64,000 nucleotides of DNA from Nyssa sinensis (GCA_008638375.1 CM018035.1:24416807-24480806); one strand, 5' to 3'. Positions 10,590-21,654 are shown, numbered from the stretch's first letter. Numbers and translations: made by a program. The notes: a model not told the origin generated them from the letters alone.

Positions 10590-11815
10590 TAGTATTTTCG
10601 TAAGTGTACTACATTCCATGGCCTGGGCACAGGCTTCTTGGCTATATCTCCTAACTAGTACGTAATAGGCTTGACAATCTTTGTTACCCTGTATGGGCCT
10701 TCCTAGTTGGGTGAGAGCTTTCCCATGGTGGGATCCTTAGTGTTTGGGAATACTCTTCTTAGGACGAGATCCCCAAGCTGGAAACTAAGGGGCCTTATTC
10801 CTTGTTTGCAGCTATTAGCCATCCTGTGCTAGTATGCTTCCATCTTGATCCTGGCCTGATCTCGTTTTTCTTCAAGTAAGTCTAGGTTTTCTACAAGCTG
10901 CTGGTCATTGGCTACTTGGTCGAAAGTTTCCGTCCTCAAGGTTGGCATACCAATTTCGATAGGAATCACCACTTCCGAGCCATAGGCAAGTGAAAGCGGA
11001 GTTTCAGAGGTTGGTGTTCTTCTTATAGTCCTGTAAGCCCAGAGCACTCCAAGAAGCTCTTCAACCCATCTTCCCTTGGCATATTCTAACCTTTTTTTAA
11101 GGGCATCAAGAATTGTTCGGTTAGTGACCTCGGCTTGCCCGTTGGCTTGGGGGTGCCCTAGCGAAGTGAAGTGATGATTGATGTGCAAGTCTTCATGAAG
11201 TTTCTTAAAAATTTTACTAGCAAACTGCGTACCATTGTCTGAAACGATAACGCAAGGTATGCTGAACTTGTAGACTATATTCCTCTATATGAAGCTCTTT
11301 ACTTCCACTTTCGTGATGTGAGTTAGGGGCTCGGCCTCCACCCACTTGGAGAAGTAATCAATGGCTACCAGAAAGTACCTTCTATTCAGAGTAGCCTTTG
11401 GCAGCGGCCTTATAATGTCCATCCCCCACTGAGCAAAGGGCCATGGGCTGGCAATAGGAATGAGCTTATGGTGGGGCTGGTGCTGGTATGGAGCGAATCG
11501 TTGGCATTTGTCACATTTTTGGATGTATTCCTTGGCTTACTTCAGCATGCTGGGCCAATAGTAGCCCTAAGTTAGAGCTCGGTCGACTATGGTTCCACCA
11601 TCATTGTAGTTGTCGCAGATTCCTTCGTGTATTTCTGCCATAACATATTGAGATTCTTCTAGAGCCAGGCACCGCAATAGGGGTTGAGAGTAGGATCTTC
11701 GATAGAGTTTCCCATTCAAGACTAGGTACCGAGCTGCCTTGATTTGAATCCTTCGGGCCAGGTTTTTATCTTTTGGGAGCAGCCCTTCTTCTATATATCG
11801 AAGGATATGAATCAT
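10590..11815 (-). pseudogene. Tat integrase (broken)
   Basis: Reading on the minus strand, the N-terminal part holds 'RRIQIKAARYLVLNGKLYRR' and an HHCC-like start. The core follows, and 'HHFTSLGHPQANGQAEVTNR' with 'RTILDALKKRL' covers the region of the catalytic Glu (11080-11188). 'ELLGVLWAYRTIRRTPTSET' and 'PLSLAYGSEVVIPIE' are typical of gypsy integrases. A GPY-type C-terminal module is visible near 10690-10760 ('KLSPNxEGPYRVTKI', stop at the conserved Trp). No chromodomain follows, in keeping with the Tat lineage. Frames are interrupted between 11188 and 11567. Confidence 0.85.
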
Positions 11816-11879
11816 CCAGTTTTGAGTCTGTTCAAAAACCTAGGAAGACTGTACCTCCTCAATGTTTGGCCTCAGTTGG

Positions 11880-12790
11880 TGAGAGATTTTCAAAGTTGAA
11901 TCTCCTTTTAGTTTGAGATGGGAGGCCATGTTCGCCAAGGTGCCAGCCCTGGAGTTCTGACCCCTCTCAATTTTTTGAATGGTGAATTCATGAAAGGAGT
12001 GCTTCAGCAAATCTACCAGCTCTAAGTATCAGAGCATTCTTTCATCTTTGATGGAAAATTCTCTCAGAACATGGCTTACCATAAGTTAGGAGTAAAAAAA
12101 AAACTTCGGGATTTTGGGCCTCGTACTCCATAACTAGCTTCATTCCAAGGATAAGGGCTTCGTACTCGGCTTCATTGTTGAAAGCTCTGACTCACAGGCT
12201 CACTGCCTTTTCTACTGTAAGCCCTTCAAGGGACCATAACACCAAGCCAACGTTGGAACCTTTGTCTATGGACAATCCATCGGTATAGAGCTGCCATACA
12301 GCGGAGTTCGTATTAAGTTGTGCCTTATCATACAGTGCTAGAGTGAACTCGGCAACAAAATCTGCCAATGTTTGCCCTTTGATGGAGGTTCGTGGTACGT
12401 GGGATATATTAAATTCTCCCACCTCCACAGACCACTTAACCAAGCGCCCCGAGACTTTAGGTTTTCGTAGTACTGATCTTAGTAGATAGGCGGTCGGGAT
12501 CTCAATAGGATGTGCTTTGAAGTAAGATTTGAGCTTTCGGGCAGAGATTATTAGAGTGAAGGCCAGCTTTTGAATCTCTGGATACCTTTTTTCTATGTCT
12601 AGAAATGCCTTGCTTACGTAGAATACGGGTTTCTGGATTCCTTTATCCTGCCTGACTAGTACAGAACTGACAGCATTTTTAGAGACCACAAAATAGAGCA
12701 GCAATTTCTCCCCTTGGATTGGCTTTGATAGGAGTTCGAGGGAGGCTAGATACTGCTTCAATTCTTGAAAGGCTTTCTCACATTCGTCGG
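11880..12790 (-). pseudogene. Tat RNase H region
   Basis: The open stretch 12761-12192 contains 'LLLYFVVSKNAVSSVLVRQD' and 'KPVFYVSKAFLDIEKRYPEI', the end of RT and first RNase H of gypsy pol, then 'PRTSIKGQTLADFVAEFTLA'. Next comes 'WQLYTDGLSIDKGSNVGLVL', the start of a second, plant-type RNase H (catalytic Asp in YTDG). A second 'archaeal-type' RNase H after the first is known from the Tat lineage, and its remainder reads through broken frames down to about 11880 (for example 'ARAGTLANMASHLKLKG'). Confidence 0.75.
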
Positions 12791-14829
12791 ACCATTATAA
12801 GGCCTTATTCCCCCTCAAGGCTTTGAAGAATGGAAGGCAGCAATCGGTAGACTTGGAGATAAATCTATTTAGAGCCGCAATCCTCCCGTTTAAGGCTTGA
12901 ATGTCTTTCTTGGTCTTCAGTTATTCCAACTTAATCAAGGCTTTGATCTGTGTAGGGTCTGCTTCGATACCCCTTTGGAAAACTAGAAAGCCTAAGAATT
13001 TTCCCTTAGTTACACCGAAGGTGCACTTCAAAGGGTTCAGTTTCGTCCCGTGCTGTTTTAGGATATCGAATGTCTGGCATAGATACTGGATGTGTGTCAT
13101 GACCCGAAACCTACCCTATGTTGATCTCGTGTTGCGGGGCTGGCCCTATGGCCGTCCCTACTTTTTTCATTCTTTATGCCAATGATAACAATAAATAATA
13201 TAACATAACATTAAAGTGCGGAAGTCTTAATACAAAACATGGTTTGACAATTGAAATATAACCCGACATAAACTGAACATGAACCACTCTTAGGTGGTGA
13301 CTACATGGGAGAGACTCTATTCACTTCTATCATGCTCCTCTACTATCTCCCTAAGCTCCTGAACTCCTATTGTAGTTCTGTAGCATTCTCACCTAAAAAA
13401 TAATAAGTGAGGTAAGCTAACAAAACTCAGTAGGTAAAAACCTATCTCCAATACGGGTTAGGGATTACATAGAAAAACATAACTCAAAGGTAACATGATA
13501 GCCAGTCATGACAACCGTTGCAGTTACAGTAAAATGCCACAATGGCCAATGGACAATAAGGTACAATAACAATCGTGAGTAACAGTATAGCATGAATATA
13601 GATAAAGCACAATAATTGCAATCAACATGAATATTGCCACAATAAAACGGCCACAGCCAAGTCCAATAAATAAGAAACTATTCATAGGGAAATGAAAACA
13701 TCCTATGAAAATGAAAACATCCTATGAATCCAATAAATATAATAATCAACCCTAAATGATGCATTTACTCTGTTCAGGGTTTGGCAAACCCTCGGTCTTT
13801 TAGGGGCCAGTCATACCATCTCCCCCCATTAACATGAATGCATATAAATGCCCATTTAACTCATTTCATAAAAACGCCATCAATGCCAAGTGTTTGTTCA
13901 CGGACTTGACCCGTAGGTCCAGTCAATCAGATAGCATCAGAAGGGTAATGTGACTGAGCACAAACTCAACATCATGATATAAGCATACAATGATAGACAT
14001 CAGTATAATGAATCAAATTATGAGATATCAGTCAATAGGCATCCACCAGATAGGACAATATCAATGGTGAGACAATAATAGTAGGTACATACATGAGTAC
14101 AAAGTTTTGGCAGTACTAGGAAGGATGTGGCTTGGGAAACCACGTATAAGAGATAAGAATTCACTTACATTTAATCCGTGTGATTTACCTTAGTATCCCG
14201 TCACTTTTCTTTTTCCCTTTGAGTTCTCTATCATTCAGTAGACATGTTTCAGTTTCAATGTTATTCATCAAATTTCATATTTCGTCACCATAAATATTTC
14301 TTTTCCTAATTTAGGCTCTATCATTGAGCTCGGAATGTCAAATAAGGTCAGTTTAGGCTTTTACGGTTTCCAATTTGGACTTCTGTAACAAAAAGGCAAA
14401 ATAGTCATTTTACAAGTCTCTATTTTTCGAGTTCTATTTTCATAAGTTAGGACTTCATTGTTGAGTATAGAAGGTTTGAAATAATACAAATTCACTATTT
14501 ATTTAACTCAATCGGAGTCCTGTTTGACTCATATTTGACGCAGAGACATTTTAATAATTTTTCTCATTTCTAATTTATTAGATAAATATTTAATTAATTT
14601 ATTTCTTGAGTCATTTCATAATAATCATAAGTCTGGAGTTTATTTGTAATTTCACTAAACTTTTGCCAAATCAAAAATTCAAATTTATTCAAATTTTACT
14701 AACAGTGATTAAGGCTCTAAATTGAAATAGGCTATCCCTATTCCTAAATTAACCCAAATTTGATTTCCTATTCGTGTATCCAACACCCCTAATCCCATTT
14801 TAATTTTAAAGGCCAATCTCAAGAATTGC

Positions 14830-14956
14830 ACTTACTGCGGTAGACAATAACTTTATTAAGAAGCTTCTTCACGAACTGCTTAGTAGAATATCTCTACTCT
14901 GTGGCACATCCAATGATCTCATTAAACATGATTACCAGGTGCTCAGGCCCAACCTC
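14830..14956 (-). other. Unidentified gene-like fragment in the solo LTR
   Basis: On the minus strand a start at about 14955 gives 'MTVEEEVGPEHLVIMFNEII', a stop, and then in frame 'KQFVKKLLNKVIVYRSKC'. The composition is coding-like, unlike the AT-rich LTR around it. I do not recognise the protein. It lies directly downstream of the MinD fragment and may be a third captured gene piece. Confidence 0.4.
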
Positions 14957-14976
14957 CTCCTCTACTGTCATTGTAT

Positions 14977-15120
14977 CAAAACATCTTCGCCTTTGATCAT
15001 ATCCGTTCGAACCCGGTTCACAATCATCTTTATGTCCCTAATTCCGTCACATTCGAGCAATCCCGTGACCCTATCGGCGTCACGCAAGCTGGTAATGTCA
15101 AGCGTGGTCACCAAACTGCC
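14977..15120 (-). pseudogene. minD-like: Captured fragment of a MinD (septum-site determining) gene
   Basis: Minus-strand translation reads 'TTLDITSLRDADRV', 'TGLLECDGIRDIKMIVNRV' and 'RTDMIKGED' in one open frame of about 47 codons. This is the segment of plant MinD just C-terminal of the Walker-type ATPase core. Plant MinD is a nuclear-encoded ATPase that places the division site of chloroplasts. Only this part is present, with no start, no P-loop and no C-terminus; a stop precedes it and unrelated sequence follows GED. Plant MinD genes are often intronless, so the fragment does not show whether RNA or DNA was captured. It lies in the sense direction of the LTR. Confidence 0.8.
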
Positions 15121-15590
15121 TCATTGGCCGGATGAAATTCCAAAGCCTTTTCTCTCACAATCGGCTTCAGCATCAGCATCAATGCCTAACATTTTTAGCA
15201 AAGCCTCCGTATCATCCTTCTGCTCGGTATCGCTGTCATACCTCCCACCCCGTCGCTGCTCCGTCGCCCACTGCCTCAATCCCCCGCGATCCCAATAGTC
15301 CTAAGCTACCATCTTCATAAAAAAAAAAAAAAAAATGAAACTGATCTGGGTCGGTTACCTCCACCCTTTCAGAAACGTCGCCACATACCAACAGGACATG
15401 GATTTCCCGATCTTCTGTGCCAGGGTTTCAGAGAGCGAAAACGACGGCTGAAGGCGATGCGACGGTGGTTGCGACGGTGGTTACGATGGTGGCAGCTGTT
15501 GATTTTGTCGTTGCGGCTGTTGTTGTTGTTGTGGTGAAAGGGATAGCAGGGGAAATTGGGTCGCCGATCTCATCGGAACGGGCAGTAGTC
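15121..15590 (-). other. Captured sequence of unknown origin between the MinD and DegP7 fragments
   Basis: GC-richer than the LTR. One minus-strand frame gives 'YDSDTEQKDDTEALLKMLGI' followed by 'ADCERKGFGISSGQ', which looks like real protein sequence, but I do not recognise it. A run of 17 A on the plus strand at about 15320-15336 separates it from a segment with GGT/GTT-rich simple repeat (15455-15535). The piece may join several sources. Confidence 0.4.
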
Positions 15591-15944
15591 TGGGTCTTTG
15601 TATATAGGATATACTAGATTTCTTCGTGGTTTACAAACATGGCTTCTGCAACTACGGGTCCAGTCTTCACGACATGACGATTCGTGAGCACAATACCACG
15701 CTACTTGTCAACAACAAACCCGGTGACGTACCTGGCACCGACAGATTCAGTATCAAAAGCTCGACAAGCCGTGATTCGAAGCACGACCACGGCAAAACGA
15801 CCTTGTTCAGTGCCTTCCTCCAATCCTCGACAGTCGCAAGATTTTCTTTGAATGGTGGATCAATCTCCATACACAATTCCTCTTTCATACTTGATTCCAG
15901 CACTGCCGCACTCTCCAATCCCAACCTCTCCAGTGGACCCCCAT
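15591..15944 (-). pseudogene. DEGP7-like: Captured 5' part of a DegP7-like protease gene
   Basis: From the ATG at 15944 the minus strand reads, with frame changes, 'PLERLGLESAAVLESSMKEE', 'LCMEIDPPFKENLATVEDW', 'RKALNKVV', then 'RAFDTESVGARYVTGFVVDK' and 'TNRHVVKTGPVVAEAMFV'. This is the N-terminus and start of the first trypsin-like domain of plant Deg7 (HtrA family serine protease), including the catalytic His of TNRHVV. There is a one-base loss near the start, another after KVV, a stop after VVDK and another after HEEI; similarity ends at about 15591. About 118 codons of a protein that normally exceeds 1,000 residues are present. The purine-rich sequence upstream may be part of the donor 5' UTR. 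Confidence 0.85.
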
Positions 15945-17372
15945 TCTATCTCTCTTCCCTTTTCTTTCTTCCTTTTGTTTCTCCATTCCCTTAACAGCCC
16001 CAACCCTAGTTTATTTTAATTCCCTAGATCCGTGAATCACGCCCCCTCCCTTATCACAAATTTGCATTCCTATCCCACAGTAGTTACGCACACATACACA
16101 TTTTTTTTTTAATTATTTTATTTTATTTTCCTTTTATTTTATTTTATTCTATTTTATTTATTTTCTTTATTTTTTATTTTGCTCGTTCATGGCTTTGTCG
16201 GCATCGCCCGGGCATTATCCATACCTTCAAAACTATTTAAATTTCACAATCGTCCATTCCTTTTGATATCCTGACATAAAGCCCTATCGGCTCGAGTTTA
16301 CCTGGTTCGCTCGATTACAATTTGGGTCAGGGTATTACAATGTGGCTATTCTTCTGTAGGCTTTTGACCAGCATGTTGTCTATATAGACTTCTATTGTAT
16401 TATCGATCAGAAGGTCGAACATCTTGTTTACCAGACATTGATATGTCACCCCAGAATTTTTCAGACCAAACGACATCACTCTATAGTAATAGAGACCTCG
16501 TTCGGATATAAAAGCTGTATTTTCCTGGTCTGCGGGGTACATCTAGATCTGGTTGTATGCAGAGTAGGCGTCCATGAAGCTCATGAGTTCATGCCCTGCC
16601 GTTTCAATCGACTAGTTAGTCTATACTGGGAAGGGGGAAGCTGTCTTTGGGACAGGCTTTGTTGAGGTCTGTGTAGTCGATGCAGACCCTCCATTTGCCA
16701 TTTTTTTCTTAACAAGAATGGTATTGGCCAGCCATTCTAGATAGAACCCTTCCCTTATCATTTTGGCCTCCAACAACCTTTGCAGTTCTTCATTAATGAT
16801 CTAGTGACACTTTGGAGCAAACGTCCTCATTTTCTGTCTTAGAGGAGGGTGGTTGGGATTGGTCATGAGTTTGTGGGTGATAAGGCCGAGATCTATCCCC
16901 TCCATATCTTTAGTTTCCCAAGCAAATACCGAGAGGTTGTTCTTCAGGAATTCCACAATCTCTTCTTGTTCGGAAGGTGACAAGTCAAAACCGATCTACA
17001 AGTACCGCCCTCCTCCTTTAGGGTTGATGAGCACCTTGATAGGATCCCCCATTGGTTTGGCCTTGTTGTCCCTTCCTCTAGGGCTTAGAGGTTCATCGAT
17101 CTTGGAGGGGCAGGCTTTTATCTCATGAAAGTGGGAAAGGTCTGGGCTCCTGCCTTCATGAGAATGATGTGATTGCTATTTGGGAGCCTTTTCTTTTAGC
17201 GTGAGAGCATGGCACTCTCGGGCAGTCGGCTGGCACCCTCTAATAAAATAAACCATATTGTTGTGCACATATTTCAAGCATTGGGGAGGGTCGAGGTGAC
17301 CGCTCCCATTTGGTGAAGCTAAGGCCTTCCAATGATAACATTGTAAGAGGACTTGGAATCCAGAACCATATA

Positions 17373-17636
17373 TTATGAGATTATGCTCTTCTGACCGTCT
17401 CTCTCTCTTGTTGTTGTGGGAAGGTCAATCCTCCCTAGCGGGGTTCTGAGGTTCCCGTCAAATCCTGACATTATTGCGGTGGTGGGTTTGACGTCATTAG
17501 AGTTAAGCTTCATGTGCTTGTGGGGCTCATAGAATAATACGTTGGTAGAGCTCCCTGTATCTACCAAGACCCTTCGGATCTTAAAATTGGCGATTTTGAG
17601 TGACATAACGAGGGCATCACTGTGAGGACAGTGCAC
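17373..17636 (-). pseudogene. Tat protease
   Basis: The retropepsin motif 'IRRVLVDTGSSTNVLF' gives the catalytic DTGSS, followed by 'MSGFDGNLRTPLGRIDLPTT', typical for gypsy proteases of the Tat/Athila clade. The open frame is only 87 codons and ends in a stop at 17373; neighbouring frames carry the rest. It would act as a dimer to cut Gag-Pol. Confidence 0.85.
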
Positions 17637-17680
17637 CCCTACAAGATCTTGATTTAAGAACTGGATCTTAGGTACCGGCT

Positions 17681-19512
17681 TTAGCCTTTTCTCGATCGCA
17701 GAGATCTAGAGGATGCTAGGAGTAGTCTTAGCCTCTTGACTGTACCGTTTCCTTGCCCGGTTGGACATTCCCGTGATTGGTTTATCGGCGTGGAGGACGA
17801 AGATGACCTGGTTGTTCTGTTGTTGTAGCTCATTCCGTCCTTCCCTCTATTCCAGCTTCTATTCTTGCCTCCTCTACTGCGACCTTTCATTATAGGGGTT
17901 CTACTTCTCTTCCTGTCTAACAAACTCCCATAGTCGTCCTCTTTTGATGAGCTGTTCGATCTCCTATTTGAGGGATTTGCATTCATCGATAGTATGCCCA
18001 TGGTTTTTGTGGAAGTCGTAGTACTTATTCTGGTCCCTGGTATCAGGATTGCCTTTTAATGGCTCTGGCCACTTCAGATTTTCACGTCTTTGGACCTGCC
18101 AAAGTATGTGAGTTAAGGAGGCATTCAGAGGAGTGTAAGCGCCATACTTTCCAGTATTAGTGTTGGTCGGGGCCTTGGATGTCGTTCTTTTATCGGGACT
18201 CTTGACCCTCTTTTTGGTTGCGCTGGAGTCTTTCTTATGATCATCCTTCTGCGCCTGTTTTTTAATTTTTTGGGAGGTGATCTTTGCTTCCTCTAGGTTT
18301 ATGTACTTTCTGGCTCATTCCATGAGAGCTATCATGTCAGCGGGAGGGCTCTTTATCAAAGAATCCCGAAAACCCTCCAGCGCTAAGCCAGAGGTCAAGA
18401 CAACTACCAGAAAGCTCGGACTACAATCCGTGATCTTTGTGAGTTCGGCATTGAAGCTCGCAATGTACTCTCGGAGTGGCTCTTCTTTGGATTGTTTTAT
18501 GTTTAGCAAGAACTCTAGTCCTTTCCTCAACCTCCTGCTGGTTATGAACCGATCAAGGAACCACCTGTTGAGCTTGTAGAAATTGATGACAAACTCTTGA
18601 GGGAAGCTGTAGAACCATTTCAGAGTTGTTCCCTTGAGGCTGGTTATGAAGGTGCGGCACATGAAAATGTCTATAGCCCCATGTAGTGCCATGGTGTGCT
18701 GACAATGAGAGAAATGGTCTCTTGGATCCTTAGACCCGCCATACAAAGTGAACTTCGGGACAATGAATTTCTTTGGCCGCTCTTCTGCCATTATAGTAGG
18801 GGTGAACGACGTAGTGAACCTTCCGAGCAGTTTTGCTAGCTCATCTTTCTTTGGAGGAAGGTAAGTACCTTTAGTAATAGTAGTGTGGTCCATAGAGTCT
18901 GCTATTTCTTCGACCTTCTGTGGGCCCCTGGCTGTACTAGTTGTTGTAGGTTTTACCTTGCAGCCTCAGTGCCTACATAGATGGGATGATTTTGCCCTAT
19001 AGTGGGGAGAGGATGTCGGTTTTCTTGAACTGGGGGAATCAGTGTCGTTTAGGGCTGAAACTCATGCGGCACTAAGTTAGCCCCTGAAGCCACCGAAGTC
19101 AGAACCCTTGTCTTACTTTGGTAATGAACGGCCGAGGTGAAGGCCGGTATCCCCTTGCCTACGAATGCTGATGGCTAGGGGTCTCCTCCCATATGAATGG
19201 TGCCCTAGGGGTGCACTATTTGTTCAACGGGAGTCTCCACATGGGGTCCTCCGCACATAGTGGTAGCGGGGGTTGTGCCCCTTCGTTAGCCGCGCCAATA
19301 GGAGGATGAATGGGGTTGCTTCCAAGGCTCTAGGTAAGCAACGTCAGAGTTCTAGAGATGGCAAGAAGTTGTTCTTGCATTTGATCAGTTTGTTGCTGGA
19401 CTCGATCGAGTTGCTGCTGCATGGGATCAAACGCTTGTCCTTTTCCTCTTCCGACAGGTGGCCGGTTTTGAGGATTTTGAGTTTTTGTCCTTGGACGAAG
19501 ATTGGGAGCCAT
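17681..19512 (-). pseudogene. Tat gag (broken)
   Basis: A start at 19512 gives 'MAPNLRPRTKTQNPQNRPP' and a Gln-rich stretch (MQQQLDRVQQQTDQMQEQ). The retrotransposon gag domain lies at 18893-18315 ('PKFTLYGGSKDPRDHFSHCQ', 'TLKWFYSFPQEFVINFYKL', 'KQSKEEPLREYIASFNAEL'). Toward the C-terminus 'KYYDFHKNHGHTIDEC' at about 17960-18030 corresponds to a CCHC-like box with the first Cys replaced by Tyr, followed by a stop. An Arg/Ser-rich tail is at 18001-17681. Stops at several points make it a pseudogene. Confidence 0.8.
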
Positions 19513-19582
19513 GGTCCTTTAGTGAGAAAGACAGTGAGTTCGTTTGTAGAAAAAAAAACTTAGCAAGAAACGATTTTTTGTT

Positions 19583-19599
19583 TCCCACAGACGGTGCCA
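19583..19599 (-). other. Primer-binding site of the Tat element
   Basis: On the minus strand tggcaccgtctgtggga begins three bases after the 5' LTR end. This is the form usual in Tat-type elements; I do not assign the tRNA. Confidence 0.7.
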
Positions 19600-19602
19600 A
19601 AC

Positions 19603-20181
19603 TGATGCTGCACTTTCTGATCAGTGGGGCTTCGTTCTTCGTCGCTTGTCGAACACTTAAAAAGAAGATTAGAGGGCCACTAGGTTGGCTCCAGCGGTAG
19701 CCACGATAAAGTTAATAAAAACTATAATAAAATATTGTAATTGAAAGTAATTGAATGACTGTAAACTTAAAGCGTACCTTAGAGTTCAATTTATAGGCTA
19801 CAGATTCTCCTAAGTTGATTAGGATTCGACCTTGTAAAAGTAGGAATTTGATGGCCATCACAGAATGGTAGTTACCATGTTGAACACTGCGCTTCATGAG
19901 AATAAGAAGGGAAAGATATCTAGGAATGACAGTTTTCATGTTGCGCATTGTTTCCTTATCTTTAGCTTGGTAGGGTACTTGAGGCGACAATCAGTTCAGG
20001 ATCCTCTTGTGCATGAGCACGGAGCCTTCTGAGCTGAAGATGTGACCGAAGGTTGCGCGAGGTTCCAAGCTAAGAAGCTCTGGAGTCCATATGTATAAGC
20101 CTGTTCTGGATGGACAAGCTTTGGCTATCCTGTGTGTACACGTGTCATGTGGAGACTGGTCTATCACTTTATGGCATATTA
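19603..20181 (-). mobile_element. 5' LTR of the Tat element
   Basis: It matches 6637-7221 throughout. The outer end reads ...CATATTA where the other copy has ...TATCA, so the terminal CA has mutated to TA. The TATA-like box recurs at 19789-19796. The right target-site copy GAAAT is at 20182-20186. Confidence 0.9.
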
Positions 20182-20186
20182 GAAAT

Positions 20187-20220
20187 AGAATATACATTAA
20201 TCATGCAGGTCATTGGTAAG

Positions 20221-20273
<53 letters not shown>

Positions 20274-21339
20274 ATGGGGTAATCAAAGGATGTTGGCTGT
20301 CAGTTGACATATATTTTATTATATAATTTGTTGGACAACTACATTTTTGGGGGTTAAGTTGTTGGACAACTGGACATGAAATTGCATATTATTTTCAAAG
20401 TATTATTCATAAAATGTCCTTTACTATGACTCATATGGATACCCTATTCATTGTTGCTATAAATAACCCTTGTGTGCCTCCATTGCTCCATGTGGTTCAA
20501 GAATTGGTTTTTTTTTTTCCTAGGAAAACACCCACACACAAAAGAAAAAAATACATTCATACATGTATTATTCTCTTCATCTTTTTTCATTTAAAATCTT
20601 CATTTCTTTTTCTTTTAGGTATTAGTGATGAATTTAAGTTTCGAAAAGGAGACAAATTTTCATTCATAACATTTTCTTTTTGTGATGTCCACTTTTTGAG
20701 AGTGTGTATGCAATTGACCTTAGAAATGGCAAAACTCCTATCTCATCTCAATAGTATTATTTTGTGAAAAAATAAAAAATAAACGAAGTGGGGCGAGAAT
20801 ATTAAAAGATACTAAAAACCTTTTATGAGTTCAAGATATAAATGAATTTGGATACCCTCACCCTGCCCCGTTCTATTCTGCTCCGCTCCGCTCCACTCTC
20901 TGCCTTGTTCTACTTTGCTCGATTATAGTATTACAATACCTTTCAATTAGTGGCCCCCTAAATCCAAACAAAAGAGAAGCAATCAAGCAACCTTAGTCAA
21001 ATTTTTGGACTTCTAAGCTCATTTTTTATTTTATGGAAAGGAGCAAGCAAATTTTTTTTTTTCACAAGGTATACCATTGTTACACTTGGCTTTGAAGTAA
21101 ATTTGATTTATTTGTCTAGTTTTGGTTTTGTATTTTGATTTGTTGCATATGTATATTTGATTTATAATCTTTTGGCACATATTGTCTTAAATTGGCATCA
21201 TTGCATGAGAGACATTATTTAGGTAAGGAAAAAAAAATGAGCAAGTTATTGTATAAATTTATCCTATAATTTGACTAATATACTAGAATTTACAAAAAAT
21301 TGAAACTATTTAATAAATAATTTTTCAACTTATATAACA
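20187..21339. other. AT-rich spacer, no gene recognised
   Basis: It starts with a TA/TG microsatellite. A 117-codon plus-strand frame at 20414-20767 has no recognisable domain and is Phe/Lys-rich, as AT-rich DNA would give. A TATA-like 'ctataaataaccc' at 20457-20469 could be part of an old LTR or promoter. Around 20875-20900 there is a short GCTCC pentamer run. Confidence 0.5.
20224..20273. repeat. (TA)n(TG)n compound microsatellite
   Basis: About 27 bases of TA followed by about 22 of TG without interruption. Confidence 0.95.
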
Positions 21340-21654
21340 TGAGCTGTCACTCCCCGAATTTCTATAAACCCAGAGAGTGAGTGAAATGAAATAAGAAAAG
21401 CAAATGAAAGGTCATAAGGTGAATCTAGTTGATCATTCATTCATTTCCCCATGTTTTTCCAAAATTAGAAGTGAAGACTTGTTATTTCACTCAACTAAAA
21501 TGATCTCCTAATGTCACTCAACATTTCTCCCAATTAATGTTCAAAATGGTTTACGTCATATTCAAAAATGGCTCTCAAAACAGCCCCAAAGTCTTTTAAA
21601 CAAGCCTTGAAATAATGGCCCAAATTGCTGAAGAAGTCTACCAAAAATTGTCTA

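Larger units (their letters stand above)
13095..16339 (-). mobile_element. Solo LTR carrying captured host-gene fragments
   Basis: On the plus strand it starts TGTCATGACCCGAAACC and ends GGGTCAGGGTATTACA. The 5-base repeat ATGTG flanks it at 13090-13094 and 16340-16344, proving insertion into the Tat RT. The same LTR family occurs, split by other insertions, at 40156-59432 in the opposite orientation; the orientation here follows from the polypurine tract next to that copy. Both ends align well, but the middle (about 14830-15960) differs: it holds fragments of DegP7 and MinD genes, all in the sense direction of the LTR, which the other copy lacks. Confidence 0.92.
12790..16983 (-). pseudogene. 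Tat reverse transcriptase, split by a solo LTR
   Basis: The 5' half lies at 16983-16340 and the 3' half at 13094-12790; the solo LTR at 13095-16339 separates them. Without the solo LTR and one TSD copy the frame runs on across the junction (KSLQKNSHIQYL). Visible motifs are 'SVFAWETKDMEGID' before RT, 'YYRVMSFGLKNSGVTYQCLV', and the catalytic box YIDNM where YVDDM is expected, so the second catalytic Asp is Asn. Several stops lie between 16542 and 16801. The enzyme is dead independently of the LTR insertion. Confidence 0.85.
6637..20181 (-). mobile_element. Tat-lineage Ty3/gypsy retrotransposon with nested solo LTR
   Basis: Two LTRs of about 580 bp bound the element, and the same 5 bases GAAAT flank it at 6632-6636 and 20182-20186. 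On the minus strand the order is PBS, gag, PR, RT, RNase H, INT, tandem repeats, an ORF of opposite sense, PPT, 3' LTR. Pol without a chromodomain, plus an antisense extra ORF between INT and the 3' LTR, is the layout known for Tat relatives such as RIRE2, Grande and Retand. A 3.2-kb solo LTR (13095-16339) splits the RT. The element without it is about 10.3 kb. Its LTRs differ at roughly one base in ten by eye, which suggests an old insertion. Confidence 0.92.

Noticed and set aside
10270..10665. A 131-codon plus-strand frame with a 20-residue Cys-containing repeat that looks like a secreted repeat protein
   Set aside because: The repeat is a 60-bp DNA minisatellite in the Tat 3' region; a period divisible by three keeps several frames open, and the antisense frame is open too.
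12000..16983. An intron-containing host gene in the minus strand around the RT halves
   Set aside because: The gap is a solo LTR with its own TSD (ATGTG), and the flanking frames are gypsy RT.
20414..20767. A 117-codon plus-strand frame in the spacer downstream of the Tat element, near a TATA-like box
   Set aside because: No motif, homopolymer-rich composition and no support beyond length; noted only as part of the spacer.
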